Below, one piece after another: positions 1 to 7,098 of a stretch of DNA of 12,447 nt. Source of the DNA: Sandaracinaceae bacterium (GTDB lineage Bacteria > Myxococcota_A > Polyangia > Polyangiales > Houyiibacteriaceae); assembly GCA_012514415.1 (NCBI GenBank), contig JAAZAH010000434.1, positions 1 to 12,447 on the forward strand. Reading direction: 5' to 3'. Under the pieces are notes generated by a model. The model worked only from the letters and a program-made list of their open reading frames with translations. It ran no database searches and had not been told where the DNA came from. Every line of letters begins with the position of its first letter. Positions within the stretch are counted from its first letter, which is position 1. Both the position numbers and the translations under genes were made by a program.

Positions 1-439
1 AGCTCAGGTAGGCCCTCCCGACGCGTTTCGCAAGGAGGCGGTTGGTGAGCCCGACATGCGCGTTTTGCTCGAGGATCGCCGTGGGGATCTTGGCTCTCGA
101 AGCTGCAAGGAGCATCGGCCCGCTCGCATAGCCGCCGACACCAATCACGAGATCGGGCTTGAATTCGTCGAGGATCTTCCGCGCCTCGCTGAGCGCCTTG
201 GGCATCCGAACGAGACTCCTCATCAGATTTCCGAGAGACTGTCCCTTGAGAGGACTGACATTGAGAAGCTCGAGCCGCTCGCCCATGTTGGGGAGGACGC
301 GCGCTTCGATACCTCGTTCGGTACCGACGAAGAGAACCTCAACGGTGGGCCGACGACGGCGGAGCTCATCGATGACGGCGAGTCCTGGGAAAAGGTGGCC
401 ACCCGTTCCACCGCCGGCGAGAATCACACGCTCGATCAT
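1..439 (-). CDS. murG: UDP-GlcNAc:lipid I N-acetylglucosaminyltransferase MurG, N-terminal part (cut by window edge)
   Basis: MurG transfers GlcNAc from UDP-GlcNAc to lipid I on the inner face of the cytoplasmic membrane, making lipid II. Only the first 146 residues are present; the family is usually about 350-370 residues, so the rest lies beyond position 1. The N-terminal glycine-rich loop AGGGTGGHLFP (residues 8-18, His15), GGYASGP (102-108) and the EQN motif (124-126) are all intact and typical of the acceptor-binding domain. The ATG at 439 overlaps the ftsW stop by four bases (ATGA), which fixes the start and implies translational coupling. Its place after ftsW is the standard dcw order; murC would be expected next. 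The truncation is caused by the window, not by a mutation. Confidence 0.97.
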   Translation of the reverse strand, partial: MIERVILAGGGTGGHLFPGLAVIDELRRRRPTVEVLFVGTERGIEARVLPNMGERLELLNVSPLKGQSLGNLMRSLVRMPKALSEARKILDEFKPDLVIGVGGYASGPMLLAASRAKIPTAILEQNAHVGLTNRLLAKRVGRAYLS

Positions 440-1716
440 GCCAGCACTCCTTGCTCCTGCGCTCGTTCACGCTCCCGATTCGAGCTTGGGTACGCTTCTC
501 TGGGCGTGCGCTCATCCGGACCACCGCGACGCTCCTCCACCCCGAAATCCGGCGTTCTTCGCGGTCGGCTGATGTTGAGGAGAAGCCCGATGGCAGCCGC
601 ATTCACCAAGAGCGATGAGCCGCCATAGCTGATGAATGGAAGCACAAGCCCTTTGGTGGGGAGCAGGCCCATAGCGACCGCGAAATTGGTGAGCGCTTGG
701 ATGCCGAGGAAGACCGAGACGCCGACCGCGAGATACGCGCCATAGGTATCGGGGGCGTTGAAGGCCGCCTTGGCGCCCCGAACCACGAGGATCAGAAAAG
801 CGATCACAACGGCGAGGACGCCGATGAAGCCGAGCTCCTCGCCGATGATCGCACCGATGAAATCGTTATGCGCCTCGGGAAGGAAGAAGAGCTTTTGTTT
901 GCCCTCGCCCAAGCCCACGCCACGAAAGCCTCCTGCGCCAAACCCGATGAGACTCTCAAAGAGCTGATAGCTTTCGTCAAAGCGCGTCTTCTCCGGATCA
1001 AGGAAGCCCTGGAGCCTCCTCAGTCGATAGTCCGAGCCGACGACCACCCAATAGGCGATCGGGAAGAGCGCCATGGCGGTGGCGATCAGATAATTGAGGC
1101 GCGTCCCTGAGACAAAGAGCATGGTGGCCGTAAGAAGTCCGATGACGACCGCGGAGCCAAAATCCGGCTGCTTCAGGCAAAGAAACATCATCAGGCCCGC
1201 GATGAGGATATGGGGGAGAAAGCCGATGGAAAACGAACGGATCTTCTCTTGTTTTCGGCTAAGCGAATAGGCGAGCCATAGGATGACCGCGAGCTTCGCC
1301 ATCTCGGCCGGCTGCATATTGAAAGATCCGAGTTCAATCCATCGCGTTGCGCCGCCCGCGCTCCGTCCCGCGATGAGAGTAAAGAGCAAGAGGGCTGCCA
1401 CACCGAGGAGGACGGGATAGGTGAAGGGCCGGAACCTCCGGTAATCGATGGTGGCCACAAAGGCGACGACGATGAGTGCGAGACCCGCGTAGATGCTCTG
1501 CCGCGTGAGAAAGTAAAGGCTACTTCCGTAGAGACGCTCAGCGCGCACGCCACTTGCGCTGTAAACCATGACGAGCCCGAAGACGAGGATCGTGAGGAAG
1601 GTGGCGAAGAGGACCGCGTCGACTGGACCCGCCGCCTCGACTTCCGAAAGAAGACGGGGTCGGCGGCGCCTCGGGATCTCATCTTCAGAGACGCGATGAT
1701 TCTTTGGCGTGCTCAT
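436..1716 (-). CDS. ftsW: Septal peptidoglycan glycosyltransferase FtsW (SEDS family)
   Basis: FtsW is the membrane-embedded SEDS polymerase that makes septal glycan strands from lipid II, working with the transpeptidase FtsI. The 426-residue protein has a basic cytoplasmic N-terminus (RRRRPR near 16-21) followed by many hydrophobic segments. Family motifs visible are FGLVMVYSAS (46-55), TRWIELG (124-130), QPAEMAKL (135-142), KQPDFGSA (182-189), the EAHNDFIGAIIGEELG loop (281-296) with Glu281 and Asp285 at the position of the SEDS catalytic acid, and LPFISYGGSSLL (359-370). The C-terminal tail from about residue 384 is hydrophilic, arginine-rich and probably cytoplasmic. RodA is the other SEDS possibility, but the position between murD and murG identifies FtsW. 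The start overlaps the murD stop and the stop overlaps the murG start, both as ATGA. Confidence 0.97.
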   Translation of the reverse strand: MSTPKNHRVSEDEIPRRRRPRLLSEVEAAGPVDAVLFATFLTILVFGLVMVYSASGVRAERLYGSSLYFLTRQSIYAGLALIVVAFVATIDYRRFRPFTYPVLLGVAALLLFTLIAGRSAGGATRWIELGSFNMQPAEMAKLAVILWLAYSLSRKQEKIRSFSIGFLPHILIAGLMMFLCLKQPDFGSAVVIGLLTATMLFVSGTRLNYLIATAMALFPIAYWVVVGSDYRLRRLQGFLDPEKTRFDESYQLFESLIGFGAGGFRGVGLGEGKQKLFFLPEAHNDFIGAIIGEELGFIGVLAVVIAFLILVVRGAKAAFNAPDTYGAYLAVGVSVFLGIQALTNFAVAMGLLPTKGLVLPFISYGGSSLLVNAAAIGLLLNISRPRRTPDFGVEERRGGPDERTPREAYPSSNRERERAQEQGVLA

Positions 1717-3134
1717 CTCTCGCTCCTCTTTCCGTTCTCGCCGTTCAGTTCGCGGTTTCGTCGCTCCTTGAGGGCGCCGACCGCTTCTGCGAAACTTTCC
1801 CCACGCTCGATGTACGAGCGGTATTGATCAAGGCTCGAGCATGCAGGCGACAGCAGAATCAAATCGCCGGGCCGACTCAGCTGAAACGCAAGGGGCACGG
1901 CTTCGGCCATCGTCTCTGCGAGCCGCACTTCGGTGAGCTCACTAAAGGCGTTGGAAAGAAGTGGCCGCGCCTCACCCAACGCCACGAGCGCCCGCAACTT
2001 TTCCTTGGCAAGCGGTGCGAGCGGCGCATAACTCCCGCCCTTATCTTTTCCTCCGGCGATGAGGACGATCGCGCCCGGATGATCGCGAAGCCCCTCGAGC
2101 GCGGCAAGGGTCGAGCCGACGTTCGTTGCCTTCGAATCGTCGATGAAGAGCCTCTCCTCGATCTCGTCAACGCGCATCATGCGGTGCGGAAGCCCACGGA
2201 AGGTGCGGAGCGCACGTGCGATCACCTCGTCCTCATAACCGAGATGCCTCGCTGCGAGTACGGCGGCGCAAGCGTTTTCGTGGTTGTGCTTTCCGAGAAG
2301 CGCGAGCTCAGAGAGCGGGAAGCGAAAGCCGCTCACCGCGTCCACAATCTCTCCTTGCGCGATGTGCACTCCTTCGGGGTCGAGATAGCGCTCGACCTTC
2401 CCTCGACCCACCCGGGCAAGCGATGCGGAGAGGGCGTCATTGACACGCACGATCGCGACATCGCCCGGGCCTTGATTCTTGAAGATCGCACCCTTCGCCG
2501 CGGCGTACGCACCAAAATCCTCGTATCGATCGAGATGATCGTCCGAGAGATTGAGGAGGATGGCGATCTCGGCTCGAAAGCGATCGACCCTCTCGAGCTG
2601 ATAACTTGAGAGCTCAACGATGCCGAGTTCCGGCGCATCATCCATCCGCGCAAGCTCGCTAAGCGGAACGCCGAGATTGCCGCCCATAAAGTACCGCTCG
2701 CCTGCCGCCTCCGCGATGGCGCCGAGCAGGCTCGTGACGGTGCTCTTGCCGTTTGTGCCGGTGATGGCGACGAGCGAGGATTCAATCGACCACGAAGCGA
2801 GCTCCACCTCGCCAACGATGGGGATGGAGCGCGCGTCAGCCTCCCTCAGAATGGGAAGTTCGGGGACGCCCGGGCTCAAGACAATGAGATCGAGCCCGTC
2901 GAGTAGCTCAGAGGGGTGGCCGCCCAAGACGATGCGAACGTTCGAGCGCTCTCTAAAAGGCTCGAGCCCTTCAACGGCGTCACGGCAATCGTTGAGGATG
3001 AGCTCGACGTCGGTTCGAGACGCACTCTCCGGCTCGGCCGGCAAACCCTTCTCCAAGAGAAGGTGCGCGGCCGAGAGGCCACTTGCTCCGAGGCCGATCA
3101 CGAGGACACGCTTTTTTTGGAGCGTCTCGTTCAT
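1713..3134 (-). CDS. murD: UDP-MurNAc-L-alanine:D-glutamate ligase MurD
   Basis: MurD is the cytoplasmic ATP-dependent ligase that adds D-glutamate to UDP-MurNAc-L-Ala. At 473 residues it is slightly longer than the usual 440-450. It has an N-terminal Rossmann-like motif VLVIGLGASGLSAA (10-23), the P-loop ITGTNGKST (124-132), GGNLG (151-155), ELSSYQLE (174-181), the NLSDDHLDRY segment (195-204), the probable carbamylated Lys214, GKHNHENACAA (281-291), DDSKATN (332-338), GGKDKG (361-366) and SPACSSLDQY (429-438). The open frame extends upstream to 3218, but the ATG at 3134 is preferred because it overlaps the mraY stop as ATGA and places the Rossmann motif correctly. The usual GLPHRxE segment reads GLPHRMM here (314-320): the arginine is kept and the glutamate replaced. 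The extra length lies partly in a loop near residues 31-42 and a charged C-terminal tail. Confidence 0.97.
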   Translation of the reverse strand: MNETLQKKRVLVIGLGASGLSAAHLLLEKGLPAEPESASRTDVELILNDCRDAVEGLEPFRERSNVRIVLGGHPSELLDGLDLIVLSPGVPELPILREADARSIPIVGEVELASWSIESSLVAITGTNGKSTVTSLLGAIAEAAGERYFMGGNLGVPLSELARMDDAPELGIVELSSYQLERVDRFRAEIAILLNLSDDHLDRYEDFGAYAAAKGAIFKNQGPGDVAIVRVNDALSASLARVGRGKVERYLDPEGVHIAQGEIVDAVSGFRFPLSELALLGKHNHENACAAVLAARHLGYEDEVIARALRTFRGLPHRMMRVDEIEERLFIDDSKATNVGSTLAALEGLRDHPGAIVLIAGGKDKGGSYAPLAPLAKEKLRALVALGEARPLLSNAFSELTEVRLAETMAEAVPLAFQLSRPGDLILLSPACSSLDQYRSYIERGESFAEAVGALKERRNRELNGENGKRSER

Positions 3135-4258
3135 CGCAGCTTCAGCGTTGCAAGGCTCGCGATGGCGAGCATGATGGAGATGATCCAGAAGCGGACAATC
3201 ACCTTCGGCTCGGCCCACCCCTTCTTCTCGAAATGATGGTGGATCGGCGCCATCAAAAACACGCGCTTGCCCGTGAGCTTGAAGACGCTCACTTGGACAA
3301 TCACGCTCACAGCCTCGACGACGAAGACGCCGCCGAGGAGCACCGAGAGAAATTCGTTCTTGGTCAGGACAGCGAGCGATCCGAGAGCGCCACCGAGGGC
3401 GAGCGAGCCGACATCCCCCATGAACACCTGCGCCGGATAGGTGTTATACCAAAGAAAGCCGAAGCCAACGCCGATGATCGCGGAGCAGAAAATGGTGAGC
3501 TCGCCCGCGCTCTCGATGCTCGGGATGTGAAGGTATTCGGCGAGGCTATGGCCGAAGAAGACGACGCCTCCGATGTAAGAGAGGATGGCGTACGTCCCGG
3601 CGTTGATCATCACCGGGCCGATGGCGAGCCCATCGAGTCCATCGGTGAGGTTAACGGCGTTGGAGGTCGCAACGATGACGAAAGCGGCAAATGCAAGATA
3701 GACGAACGGGGGGAGCTCGATCGGGTAGCGATCGAAGGCGAGGAAAGGAAGCGAGAGACGGTAGCGAATGGCGAGCCAATCCTCAGGGAGACCTGCTTCG
3801 CCAAGAAAAAGCCATCCCATCACCAAAAAGGCGAGGCCGAATTGGAGGAGAAGTTTGTACCTTGCGCTGAGTCCGCCCGTATCGTTCTTACGGACCTTGG
3901 CAGCATCATCGATGAAGCCGATGACGCCGTACCCTGCCGTAATGAGCATCGCGACCATCACGAGGATATTGTCCGGCGCCGCCCAGAGCGCGGTCGAAAT
4001 GAGCGCGACGAAGAGCATCAACGAGCCGCCCATCGTCGGGGTGCCGGCCTTCGAGAGGTGCGTCTCTGGGCCGCATTCGCGCACGACCTGACCGATCTGA
4101 TGCTGCTGGAGCCGCTTGATGAACCAAGGATAGAGCCCGAAGCTTAGGAAGAGGGCCGTCATCGTCGCGCAAAGGGCGCGAAAGGGGATGTAGCGGAGCA
4201 CATTCAGGAAGCTCAGCCCGTCGATCGTATGTAGAGGATAAAGCAGGTAGTAAATCAT
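3131..4258 (-). CDS. mraY: Phospho-N-acetylmuramoyl-pentapeptide-transferase MraY
   Basis: MraY is the integral membrane enzyme that moves phospho-MurNAc-pentapeptide from UDP to undecaprenyl phosphate, making lipid I. The 375-residue protein is close to the family norm of about 360 and is hydrophobic throughout with several membrane spans. It shows AGTPTMGG (71-78), GFIDDAAK (114-121) with the Asp pair 117-118, ATSNAVNLTDGLDGLA (197-212), FMGDVGSLALGG (279-290) with Asp282, and the APIHHHFEKKG histidine segment (337-347). All catalytic-site landmarks are present. The start overlaps the murF stop, and the stop overlaps the murD start, in ATGA, so translation is probably coupled on both sides. 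Confidence 0.98.
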   Translation of the reverse strand: MIYYLLYPLHTIDGLSFLNVLRYIPFRALCATMTALFLSFGLYPWFIKRLQQHQIGQVVRECGPETHLSKAGTPTMGGSLMLFVALISTALWAAPDNILVMVAMLITAGYGVIGFIDDAAKVRKNDTGGLSARYKLLLQFGLAFLVMGWLFLGEAGLPEDWLAIRYRLSLPFLAFDRYPIELPPFVYLAFAAFVIVATSNAVNLTDGLDGLAIGPVMINAGTYAILSYIGGVVFFGHSLAEYLHIPSIESAGELTIFCSAIIGVGFGFLWYNTYPAQVFMGDVGSLALGGALGSLAVLTKNEFLSVLLGGVFVVEAVSVIVQVSVFKLTGKRVFLMAPIHHHFEKKGWAEPKVIVRFWIISIMLAIASLATLKLR

Positions 4259-5646
4259 CGCCCGACGCGCTCCTTTTCGCCTCCGAGGAGGATGGGGATC
4301 GCGCGCTCCATGCCCATCGACCGCGAGCCCTTGAGCAAGACGAGGTCGCGGGGTTTGAGCCGCTTCTTCAGTGCCTCAGCTGCTTCCATCGGCGAGTCGT
4401 ACGCTGGGAAATCATTCCCGCTCCGAGCCTCTTTGAACGCGGAGCCAACGAGGAAGAGATCGATGCCTTGGGTCGAAAGGACCTCTCGATGCGCGCTTTT
4501 CTCGAGGCTTCCAAGCTCGCGCATATCGCCGAGGAGGGCGAAGGCACGGCCGCCTCGTTCGTGGGATAATGCCACCGCGAGCTCGAGCGCAGCGCGCATC
4601 GATCGTGGGTTGGCGTTATAGGTGTCATCGATGAGGAGAAGCTCATCTTTTTGAAGGAGCGAGAGCCTCCCGGGGCGCGGTCGCGCAGTCGCCGCAGCGC
4701 GCGCGAGGCAGTCCTCGTCCATCCCGAGAAGCTCTGCGACGAGCGCGGCGATCGCGAGCTGATGCACTGCGGGCTCACCAAGGAGCGGCGTCTCGAGTCG
4801 AAAGCGCTCTCCTTTCCTTTCAAAAAGCACGCTCGTTCCCGAGGACGAAAATCGATGCTCGAGGATGCGGAGGTCGACATTCGCCCCCTTGCCGTAGCGG
4901 AGCACGTGTGCGGGAGTCTCATCGAGCAGGCGCGCAAGATGCGCTTCGTCCGCGCATCCAATCGCCCAGCCCTCCTCGCCGAGCGCTCGGAAAAGTGCGT
5001 CCTTTTCGTTGACGACGCCCTCGACGCCCCCAAGCCCTTCGGTGTGGGATGCATCGATCAACGTGATGATGCCGATGTCGGGGCGCGCAATTTCAGCGAG
5101 ACGGGCGATTTCACCGGGCTCGCTCGTCCCCATCTCGAGGATGGCAAGCTGCTCGTCCTCGAGCGTAAGAAGCATCATCGGCAAGCCGATCCGATTGTTG
5201 AGGTTGCCTTGGGTGATGAGCGCCGGCCACGCTGCCTCTCGAATAAGCGCGCCGAGAAGCTCCTTCGTTCCGGTCTTTCCGGCCGAACCCGTGATGCCGA
5301 TCACGCGGAGATTTTTCGATCGCGCCCGATGTGCTCGCGCGAGCTCCCCGAGCGCATAGAGCGGATCGGGCACGCGAAAGATGGCGACGCCCTGAGGAAG
5401 CGCGCCATCGAACTGAGCGCCAATGATCAACGCTCGCGCGCCCTTTTTGACGGCTTCGTCTAGATAATCATGACCGTCGAAGCGCTCACCCTTTAGTGCG
5501 AGGAAGCAATCTCCGCCGGCGATGGTTCGACTGTCGGTCCGGATCCCTTCGATCTGAACCTCCGGGCCGAGGGCATCGACGCCCAAGATGGCGGCGATCT
5601 CGGCAGAGGTGAACCGCGCCCCGTTGGGAGGAATCAACGTACTCAT
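4255..5646 (-). CDS. murF: UDP-MurNAc-tripeptide:D-alanyl-D-alanine ligase MurF
   Basis: MurF ligates D-Ala-D-Ala to the UDP-MurNAc-tripeptide, completing the cytoplasmic pentapeptide precursor. The 463 residues match the family length. The N-terminal substrate domain has GIRTDSR (34-40) and GDCFLALKGERFDGHDY (45-61). The ATPase domain has ITGSAGKTGTKE (118-129), NLNNRIGLP (148-156), LEMGTSEPGEI (170-180) and NEKDAL (213-218). The C-terminal domain has DDTYNANPRSMRAAL (340-354), GDMRELG (373-379) and LKGSRSMGME (438-447). The oddity is at 290-302. Where Mur ligases usually read GxHNxxNxxAA, this protein reads GEPAVHQLAIAAL and lacks both asparagines, while MurD and MurE in the same operon keep theirs. 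The remaining motifs argue that it is still MurF. It overlaps murE and mraY by ATGA. Confidence 0.96.
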   Translation of the reverse strand: MSTLIPPNGARFTSAEIAAILGVDALGPEVQIEGIRTDSRTIAGGDCFLALKGERFDGHDYLDEAVKKGARALIIGAQFDGALPQGVAIFRVPDPLYALGELARAHRARSKNLRVIGITGSAGKTGTKELLGALIREAAWPALITQGNLNNRIGLPMMLLTLEDEQLAILEMGTSEPGEIARLAEIARPDIGIITLIDASHTEGLGGVEGVVNEKDALFRALGEEGWAIGCADEAHLARLLDETPAHVLRYGKGANVDLRILEHRFSSSGTSVLFERKGERFRLETPLLGEPAVHQLAIAALVAELLGMDEDCLARAAATARPRPGRLSLLQKDELLLIDDTYNANPRSMRAALELAVALSHERGGRAFALLGDMRELGSLEKSAHREVLSTQGIDLFLVGSAFKEARSGNDFPAYDSPMEAAEALKKRLKPRDLVLLKGSRSMGMERAIPILLGGEKERVGR

Positions 5647-7097
5647 GCAAGCCTCCCGAGGAGCTCGACGATCACCTCACGATCGTCGAAATGAAGCCGC
5701 TGATCTCCGATGATCTGATAATTTTCGTGGCCCTTTCCCGCGACGAGAACGAGATCACCCTCGCTTGCGATGTCGAGAGCGAGTTCGATGGCGCGAGCGC
5801 GATCCACTTCGATGTGAACGTCCGCATCGCTTCCTTCGAGGCCTGCGCGAATCTCCTCAATGATCGCGCTTGGGTCCTCGGAGCGTGGGTTATCCGACGT
5901 AAGGATGACGATCTCAGCTTTTTCGGCTGCGATGGCGCCCATCATCGGTCGCTTGCCACGGTCGCGGTCTCCGCCGCATCCAAAAACGGCGATGAGTCGA
6001 CCCTCCGATAAGGGCCGGATGGCGTCCATCGCACCGCGGAGAGCGTCCGGTGTATGCGCATAATCGACGAAGACCGTCGCGCCGCGGGGATGGGGAATCG
6101 CATCGAGCCTCCCGCGCGCAGGACCCACGGTGCAGAGAGCCTCGGCGTACTCACGTCCCTCACCCGCCAAGACGCCAAGTCCGAGCGCGATAAGAAGATT
6201 TTCGAGGTTGTACGCGCCGTGGAGGCGGCTATCGAGCGCGAGTTCACCGAAGGGTGTCGCGAGGCTCGCCTCGGTTCCTCCCGCATGGAAGCGGACGTTC
6301 CGCGCGACGAGATCCGCGCTCGTTCCGCGCGCGCTGATGGTGAAAGCACGCCTTCCAAGTTGCTGCGCAAGCTCCCGACCGACGGGATCGTCAATGTTCA
6401 CCACCGAACGCGGCGCGAGCTCGTGAAGAAGGCGCTCTTTTGCCTCGCGATACGCTTCGAAGCTCTTGTGATAATCGAGGTGATCGCGAGTGAGGTTTGA
6501 AAACGCCGCGAAATCAAAACGCACCCCATCCGCTCGATGCTGAGCGAGCGCGTGGCTCGAAACCTCCATGACGAGATCGCTCGCTCCCGCGTCGACCACA
6601 GTGCGGGCAAAGCGCGAGATTCGATCGCCGAAAGGCGTCGTAAATGGCGACTCCCACTGCATCTCCTCGAAACGAAGAGCGCCCGTCCCAATCACGGCAA
6701 CGCGCCGACCGATCTTCTTGAGGGCTTCCGATACGAGGTGGGCGATGGTCGTCTTGCCGTTGGTGCCCGTGATGCCAAAAACGCGAAGAGCACGTGTCGG
6801 CTCTCCGTAGATCGCTTCGGCGACGCTTCCAAAGATGCGCTCGGGATCCGACACAATCCAGAGCGACAGGTCGTCTGTGCCTGCAACGGCGAGAGCCTCG
6901 TTGCTTCCGAGCACAGCAGCGGCACCTCGTGATATCGCGTTGGGCACGAAGCTGAACCCGCGATGGTGTTCCCCATCCAGCGCGACGAAGAGATCCCCCT
7001 TGTCCACGCGCCGGCTGTCGTGCGTGATGCCGGTGAGCTCAACGTCCGAGCCTCTTAGCTCACCTCCAAACCGACCGATGAGATCCGAAAGCCGCAT
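5643..7097 (-). CDS. murE: UDP-MurNAc-L-Ala-D-Glu:meso-diaminopimelate ligase MurE
   Basis: MurE adds the third amino acid of the stem peptide in the cytoplasm. The 484-residue protein shows GITHDSR (23-29), the P-loop GITGTNGKTT (108-117), EVSSHALAQHR (178-188), NLTRDHLDYH (201-210), the probable carbamylated Lys220, GAYNLEN (294-300), VDYAHTPDAL (344-353), GCGGDRDRGKRP (373-384), SDNPRSEDP (401-409) and GKGHENYQ (454-461). The DNPR motif is the known signature of enzymes that add meso-diaminopimelate rather than lysine. The open frame reaches 7148, but the ATG at 7097 is chosen. It begins one base after the ftsI stop, is preceded at nine bases by AGGAGG (7107-7112), and gives a normal N-terminus. 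The ATG at 7118 lacks such a site. This is the only gene junction in the cluster without an overlap. Confidence 0.97.
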   Translation of the reverse strand: MRLSDLIGRFGGELRGSDVELTGITHDSRRVDKGDLFVALDGEHHRGFSFVPNAISRGAAAVLGSNEALAVAGTDDLSLWIVSDPERIFGSVAEAIYGEPTRALRVFGITGTNGKTTIAHLVSEALKKIGRRVAVIGTGALRFEEMQWESPFTTPFGDRISRFARTVVDAGASDLVMEVSSHALAQHRADGVRFDFAAFSNLTRDHLDYHKSFEAYREAKERLLHELAPRSVVNIDDPVGRELAQQLGRRAFTISARGTSADLVARNVRFHAGGTEASLATPFGELALDSRLHGAYNLENLLIALGLGVLAGEGREYAEALCTVGPARGRLDAIPHPRGATVFVDYAHTPDALRGAMDAIRPLSEGRLIAVFGCGGDRDRGKRPMMGAIAAEKAEIVILTSDNPRSEDPSAIIEEIRAGLEGSDADVHIEVDRARAIELALDIASEGDLVLVAGKGHENYQIIGDQRLHFDDREVIVELLGRLA

Positions 7098-7098
7098 T

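Noticed and set aside
1704..2609. Plus-strand open frame of 301 codons opposite murD
   Set aside because: It is antisense to MurD, has no recognisable motif, and its composition is that of a mirror of the GC-rich coding strand.
3135..3218. Longer murD start at 3218 inside mraY
   Set aside because: It would add 28 residues before the Rossmann motif. The ATG at 3134 overlaps the mraY stop like the other junctions.
3083..4147. Plus-strand open frame of 354 codons opposite mraY
   Set aside because: It is antisense to a fully motif-supported MraY, is very rich in charged residues (Asp, Glu, Arg, His), and shows no domain. Long antisense frames are expected opposite GC-rich genes with strong third-position bias.
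4740..4760. GCGATCGC octamer, the HIP1 word of cyanobacteria
   Set aside because: I saw only a couple of copies in the window (near 4750 and 8803). GATCG-type words are simply frequent in this GC-rich DNA, and the gene content is not cyanobacterial.
4651..5463. Plus-strand open frame of 270 codons opposite murF
   Set aside because: It is antisense to MurF with no motif or ribosome binding context; treated as a shadow frame.
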